Source of the DNA: an uncultured Lachnospiraceae bacterium
Lineage (GTDB): Bacteria > Bacillota > Clostridia > Lachnospirales > Lachnospiraceae
Reading direction: 5' to 3'
Assembly: GCA_934292725.1 (NCBI GenBank)
Contig: CAKQXY010000038.1
Location: 1-35,314, forward strand
DNA length: 35,314 nt
The notes under the pieces were generated by a model. That model made no database searches, had not been told where the DNA came from, and saw nothing but the letters and a program-made list of their open reading frames with translations. Positions within the stretch are counted from its first letter, which is position 1. Every line of letters begins with the position of its first letter. This document shows, piece after piece, positions 32,060 to 35,314 of the stretch. The translations under genes were made by a program, and so were the position numbers.

Positions 32060-33387
32060 TTCTCATACCCCTGACTTACTGCATCTGATTCTGTTACCTG
32101 GCGCGCATTTGCAGGATTCATATTTCCGCAATTATTTCTGCTGTGATATTTAGATCCAGTCGCAGACAGCCATACCATGTTTCCTATCGGCTGGGTTGGG
32201 GCCTGTGTCTGCATATCTTGTGTTGGTGCTGTCGTCTGTGGCTGTGTAGCCTGAGCTGCTGTTTGTGTTGGAGCGGCCTGTGTCATCGTCTGTGGATCAA
32301 TATCACTCAGGTAAGAAGATGGAATATATGTAGTGGCACCATTAAATACAATAGTTGCCCAACCATCATCATCGCGGTTTAATACTTGAATCTGATTGCC
32401 CGGTCCAAGCTCTCCCACCGTACTGCTTGTGTCATTTGGTTCTTCTTTTACAGATACAAAATCTGCAGCATACAATACTTCACCGTTGCTTGGTACATTA
32501 TTCCAGGTGATTGTCTCACCGTCTGATATCGCAATAATATTTCCCTGCAGATCCGTTCTAAAAATCTGTGCCTCAATCGACTCCAATTTTTCTATTGTAT
32601 CTGGGTCTGGATGACCATAGGAATTATTTACGCCACAGGAAATAACTGCATATTCCGGAAGAACGGCTTCCAGAAAATCCCAGCTTGTAGAGCTTGCAGA
32701 ACCATGATGTCCTACTGACAGTACATCACAGTAAAGATCTTCATTTGCTGCTATGATATCCTTTTCTTCCTTTGACTCAGCATCACCAGTAAATAAAAAT
32801 GACGTATCGCCATAATCAAGACGAACCACAACAGAATTGTTGTTTGAATCATCCCTAATCTGTGTCGGTCCAAGTACCGTAAAACTGCCCTCGCCAAACT
32901 CGTACTCTTGACCCACTTCTGGGTATGTCACTTCCTTATTTTGAGACGACAATGTATTGTAGAATGACGTATAAAGTTTGGAATTATGTTTATAGTCCGG
33001 TGCAATGATTGTCTCAGTATCAAATGCATGAAGTGCACCGACAAGACCATTTAAATGATCTGCATCGTAATGAGACGCAATCATATAGTCAATGTCCTCG
33101 ACATCTTCCTGCTGCAAATACGAAACAAAATAGGACGCGGCATCGGAGTTTCCGCCATCATATACAAGTACATCATCACCAGCCTTTGCCATTATTGCTA
33201 GTCCCTGACCAACATCAATAAAGTGAACTGTCAATTCTTCCTGAGGAAGATTGCTCTGTGTGTTTTCGGCAGCTGGTACAGCAATCGCACCCGGCAGCAG
33301 CATAGTCGCTGCGGCGGTAGCTGCCATCCACTTTTTCAGCTGCCCGGTCAATTTTTCTAGCAATGTTTTTTCAAGCATGTGTTTCAT
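32041..33387 (-). CDS. Secreted ComEC/Rec2-like metallo-beta-lactamase protein with SH3-like and Ada-like C-terminus
   Basis: About 448 residues. A signal peptide or anchor (about 20-40) precedes an MBL domain (about 52-310) like that of ComEC: HFIDVGQG, HxDxDH at His106-His111, TGDAESKEEKD and SVGHHGSASSTS. An SH3b-like region (about 320-380) follows, then a Gln/Thr/Pro-rich linker and a final 45-residue domain, SATGSKYHSRNNCG...GYEKCKKCW, resembling the Ada-type metal-binding module often attached to nucleases. It is likely exported and wall-bound; phosphodiesterase or nuclease activity is possible but unproved. The start at 33387 lies 12 bases after AGGAGG; an ATG three codons on is an alternative. 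Confidence 0.88.
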   Translation of the reverse strand: MKHMLEKTLLEKLTGQLKKWMAATAAATMLLPGAIAVPAAENTQSNLPQEELTVHFIDVGQGLAIMAKAGDDVLVYDGGNSDAASYFVSYLQQEDVEDIDYMIASHYDADHLNGLVGALHAFDTETIIAPDYKHNSKLYTSFYNTLSSQNKEVTYPEVGQEYEFGEGSFTVLGPTQIRDDSNNNSVVVRLDYGDTSFLFTGDAESKEEKDIIAANEDLYCDVLSVGHHGSASSTSWDFLEAVLPEYAVISCGVNNSYGHPDPDTIEKLESIEAQIFRTDLQGNIIAISDGETITWNNVPSNGEVLYAADFVSVKEEPNDTSSTVGELGPGNQIQVLNRDDDGWATIVFNGATTYIPSSYLSDIDPQTMTQAAPTQTAAQATQPQTTAPTQDMQTQAPTQPIGNMVWLSATGSKYHSRNNCGNMNPANARQVTESDAVSQGYEKCKKCW

Positions 33388-33419
33388 CTTTTGTATATTC
33401 CTCCTTTTTTCGTATGAGA

Positions 33420-33447
33420 CAATCAATATTTAATAAGAAATTGATTG
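33420..33447. repeat. 8-bp inverted repeat upstream of the secreted MBL gene
   Basis: CAATCAAT (33420-33427) and ATTGATTG (33440-33447) around 12 A/T-rich bases, between the LCP stop and the MBL start. There is no T-run, so an operator is more likely than a terminator. Confidence 0.5.
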
Positions 33448-33480
33448 ATTCGCACGGTACTAGGATTAGTTTAACACACT

Positions 33481-34542
33481 CTAGCGAGGAATGCTATAAA
33501 ATTCTTCTGAGAGAGTATAGACAGGTTCTGCATTGTCCTCTTCTTTGGTTACTTCTACATACTTGCTCTGTGCCAGATCAATATATGAAAACTCAGTACA
33601 AGCAAATGCCTGTTCCATTATCATTGCAACCTCAAATGGTTCATTCGATAATGTGATATCTGCATTCACAGTAGATAAGATTATAATGCTAGCAACCGTT
33701 ATCTTTTCATAATCATTGTTTTGCTCGGCCATTCGTGAATATAATTGTTTCAATGCTGTAAGAAAGCGCGATCCTCTTACACCATTCTCTGTATCACGCA
33801 CTCTGCACCAGGCTACAGTCTGCGGACCATCAAGAAGCTGAACTCCAAGTTTTGTAATCTGCCCTTTTGTTGCAATGCCTGTCGATTCCACTACTTCTGT
33901 CAGGTACCCATTTAACTGAGAATACTTTGGATCTAAATCTGCCTCTGTAACCTCTAATTCCAAACCTCCATACATATTAACAAGCTGTGCAAATATCGAA
34001 AATGATGCTGTCACTTGACCCTCAATTGTAATTCCAAAGTTACGTTCAATTGCACTCCAAAGATCATTAGTACTCTGATACCACCAGTCGTACTCACTTG
34101 CTTCCTTTCCATCCAGTTCTAGACGGCGCGGAATTGAAATAAGTTGAATTTTTCCTTTGCTTGCATCCATCCCTGCCAAAACAATTGCATCTGCATGCGT
34201 ACCTGCTTTTTTATCGGTACGACCATCCGTTCCAAGTAACAAATAATATTTCATTTCTTGATTTACTTGCATGGTCTGTAAATTATCTTCCTCTGTACTC
34301 TTTTCCACCTGTGCTGCAGGTTGATTTGTATTCTTATTTCTTATAATGCCTGGCATAGCTGCCACCATAAAAAATACAACAATCGCTGCCGCTGCCATTG
34401 CAATTTTCGCAAATCTGCCCATCTTTTGCCTATTTTCTTTTTTCACCTGCACTTTTGTTCTCGCAGCTGCCCATATTTTATCTTTCTGTTCTTCCGAAAG
34501 CTTTATTTCATCGCACATATTTCTATAGTCATCCTGTTTCAT
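33481..34542 (-). CDS. LCP-domain protein with anti-sigma-like N-terminus
   Basis: 353 residues: a cytoplasmic helix-rich part (1-42, containing CDEIKLSEEQKDKIW) of the sort seen in small anti-sigma factors, one membrane segment (43-65), a linker, then an extracellular LCP domain (about 95-340). In the LCP part the key residues seem present: LLGTDGR, ADAIVL (metal Asp), SIPR, and the Arg pair in CRVRD; the following SIPRD aspartate is Arg instead. It lies 22 bases after an ECF sigma gene, with AAAGGAAGG as ribosome site. It may be the sigma factor's membrane antagonist that senses wall polymers, an LCP ligase, or both. The anti-sigma role is inference from gene order and the N-terminal look. 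Confidence 0.82.
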   Translation of the reverse strand: MKQDDYRNMCDEIKLSEEQKDKIWAAARTKVQVKKENRQKMGRFAKIAMAAAAIVVFFMVAAMPGIIRNKNTNQPAAQVEKSTEEDNLQTMQVNQEMKYYLLLGTDGRTDKKAGTHADAIVLAGMDASKGKIQLISIPRRLELDGKEASEYDWWYQSTNDLWSAIERNFGITIEGQVTASFSIFAQLVNMYGGLELEVTEADLDPKYSQLNGYLTEVVESTGIATKGQITKLGVQLLDGPQTVAWCRVRDTENGVRGSRFLTALKQLYSRMAEQNNDYEKITVASIIILSTVNADITLSNEPFEVAMIMEQAFACTEFSYIDLAQSKYVEVTKEEDNAEPVYTLSEEFYSIPR

Positions 34543-34564
34543 GCTGCACCTTCCTTTCTGTTTG

Positions 34565-35062
34565 TTAAATTCGTGAACTACTATCTTCCTGCGGCTCCAC
34601 TAGTTCTTCTTTCAATTTTTTTCTCGCTCTAAGTAAGAGTGACCGCACCGTAGATGACTGTTTTTCCATAATTTTAGCAATCTCTTCCGTTGAATAGCCG
34701 ACATAATAATATAAATAAATTGCTGTGCGGTATTTTGTTGGCAATGACATTACACTCTCCCACACATCGCTAGTCTGCACACCTGCCTTTTCCATATCAA
34801 TAAGCGATTCGTCCGCTGTCACCTTACGTCTCCACCATTGGCGATGAAGCTGCCTGCATTCATTAACCCCAACCTTAAGCAACCACGATTTTTTATGACT
34901 TTCCGACTCAAATGTTCCTGTGTATTCCATTAAATGTACCAATGTATTCTGCACCGCATCCATCGCATCATGTACATTTCCAATATAAAAATAACATAGT
35001 CGGTACAAATCATCACCATAGTCCTTATAGATTTGACGTACCTCTCTTTCTTCGTGTTTCAT
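34565..35062 (-). CDS. ECF (sigma-70 family) RNA polymerase sigma factor
   Basis: 165 residues, typical ECF size. Region 2 (about 8-75) includes YRLCYFYIGNVHDAMDAVQN and FESESHKKSWLLKVGVNEC; region 4 (about 105-155) includes LPTKYRTAIYLYYYVGYSTEEIAKIM and SSTVRSLLLRARKKLKEEL. The ATG has a very strong ribosome site (GGAGGTGAT). It lies upstream of an LCP protein with an anti-sigma-like N-terminus, so a sigma/anti-sigma pair responding to envelope state is likely. I could not identify a convincing ECF-type autoregulatory promoter in the 100 bases upstream. The 35063-35202 gap holds only a TATAAT-like box near 35168-35173 within an A/T-rich GCAGA/TCTGC dyad. Confidence 0.93.
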   Translation of the reverse strand: MKHEEREVRQIYKDYGDDLYRLCYFYIGNVHDAMDAVQNTLVHLMEYTGTFESESHKKSWLLKVGVNECRQLHRQWWRRKVTADESLIDMEKAGVQTSDVWESVMSLPTKYRTAIYLYYYVGYSTEEIAKIMEKQSSTVRSLLLRARKKLKEELVEPQEDSSSRI

Positions 35063-35202
35063 CCCTTATCACCTCCGCCTTGTAACGATCAATGCATTGA
35101 ATTTTCTACTTGTGTTTTATTTCCTTTCACCTATATCATGCAGCTGTCTTAAGAAATGTTGCAGACTATTATAAAAAAAAATCTGCTTCTAGGAAAAATC
35201 CG

Positions 35203-35236
35203 AACAAAAAAAGAAAAAGTCCTGCTTTCGCAGGAC
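35203..35236 (-). terminator. Terminator of the tRNA-Glu transcript
   Basis: GTCCTGC (35219-35225) and GCAGGAC (35230-35236) form a 7-bp stem; the minus strand reads a GAAA tetraloop followed by TTTTTCTTTTTTT. Confidence 0.92.
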
Positions 35237-35242
35237 ACATAG

Positions 35243-35314
35243 CAGCTTGTAGGAGAATCGAACTCCTGTTTTCGCCGTGAGAGGGCGACGTCTTAACCCC
35301 TTGACCAACAAGCC
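35243..35314 (-). tRNA. tRNA-Glu (anticodon CUC)
   Basis: 72 bases folding into a full cloverleaf on the minus strand. Acceptor arm GGCTTGT/ACAAGCT (with a G-U first pair), anticodon stem TCGCC/GGCGA with loop CTCTCAC, T-arm CAGGA-GTTCGAT-TCTCCT type, discriminator G. The anticodon CTC is at 35279-35281, reading GAG. The CCA end is not encoded. The gene ends exactly at the window edge and is followed by a terminator. Confidence 0.95.

Noticed and set aside
35161..35186. GCAGA/TCTGC dyad with an A-run upstream of the sigma gene
   Set aside because: The stem is only five pairs with a long A/T loop; it may just frame a -10-like box.
1..35314. CRISPR array, insertion sequence or prophage
   Set aside because: No regular spaced repeats, transposase or integrase motifs, or phage genes were seen on either strand.

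Overview
The window looks like a chromosomal segment from a low-to-mid GC Gram-positive Clostridia, most likely a Lachnospiraceae gut bacterium. The reasons are AGGAGG-type ribosome sites, sigma-A promoters with 17-base spacers, a CdaA/CdaR pair, LytR-CpsA-Psr (LCP) glycopolymer ligases, a DUF6465-type small protein and pectin-related enzymes. The species cannot be fixed from sequence reading alone. I see no insertion sequence, phage gene or CRISPR array.

Layout. (1) 1-5.6 kb, minus strand: an aminopeptidase P cut by the window edge, RarA, a NodB-type polysaccharide deacetylase and an HtrA protease. (2) 5.7-22.9 kb, minus strand: a dense, apparently co-directional block. In transcription order it holds two unrecognised membrane proteins, diadenylate cyclase cdaA, cdaR, an HPr phosphocarrier, a polytopic Wzy-like protein, a glycosyltransferase, rmlC, an ABC-2 exporter (permease then ATPase), two tandem double-GT2 enzymes, another GT2, a polyprenyl-phosphate glycosyl-1-phosphate transferase and an LCP ligase, ending in a strong terminator. 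This is a near-complete cell-wall glycopolymer assembly line (initiate, extend with probable rhamnose, export, ligate to wall) fused to a c-di-AMP module. An internal promoter with a 10-bp hairpin at its expected transcript start lies just before the initiating transferase.

(3) 23.0-25.9 kb: DUF6465 protein, a divergent HdeD/DUF308 membrane protein, an aldo/keto reductase with a ferredoxin-like tail, and a DUF896 protein. (4) 25.9-28.7 kb: a GH28 polygalacturonase-like enzyme and a divergent oligogalacturonate-lyase-like beta-propeller share a compact bidirectional promoter; a Cys-rich PF04071-type protein follows the propeller. (5) 28.7-32.1 kb: a stand-alone LytTR regulator, a divergent XRE-type regulator whose promoter is covered by TTTG/CAAA dyads, and an ArsB/SLC13-like permease. 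(6) 32.0-35.3 kb, minus strand: a secreted ComEC-like metallo-beta-lactamase protein, an LCP protein with an anti-sigma-like N-terminus, its ECF sigma factor, and tRNA-Glu(CUC) with its own terminator.

The most interesting points for follow-up are the two unknown membrane proteins ahead of cdaA, the HPr gene overlapping the polymerase gene, the hairpin-start promoter inside the glycopolymer cluster, the ECF sigma/LCP pair, and the XRE regulator with its large unrecognised C-terminal region and dyad array. All family calls come from motif reading; no database search was run.
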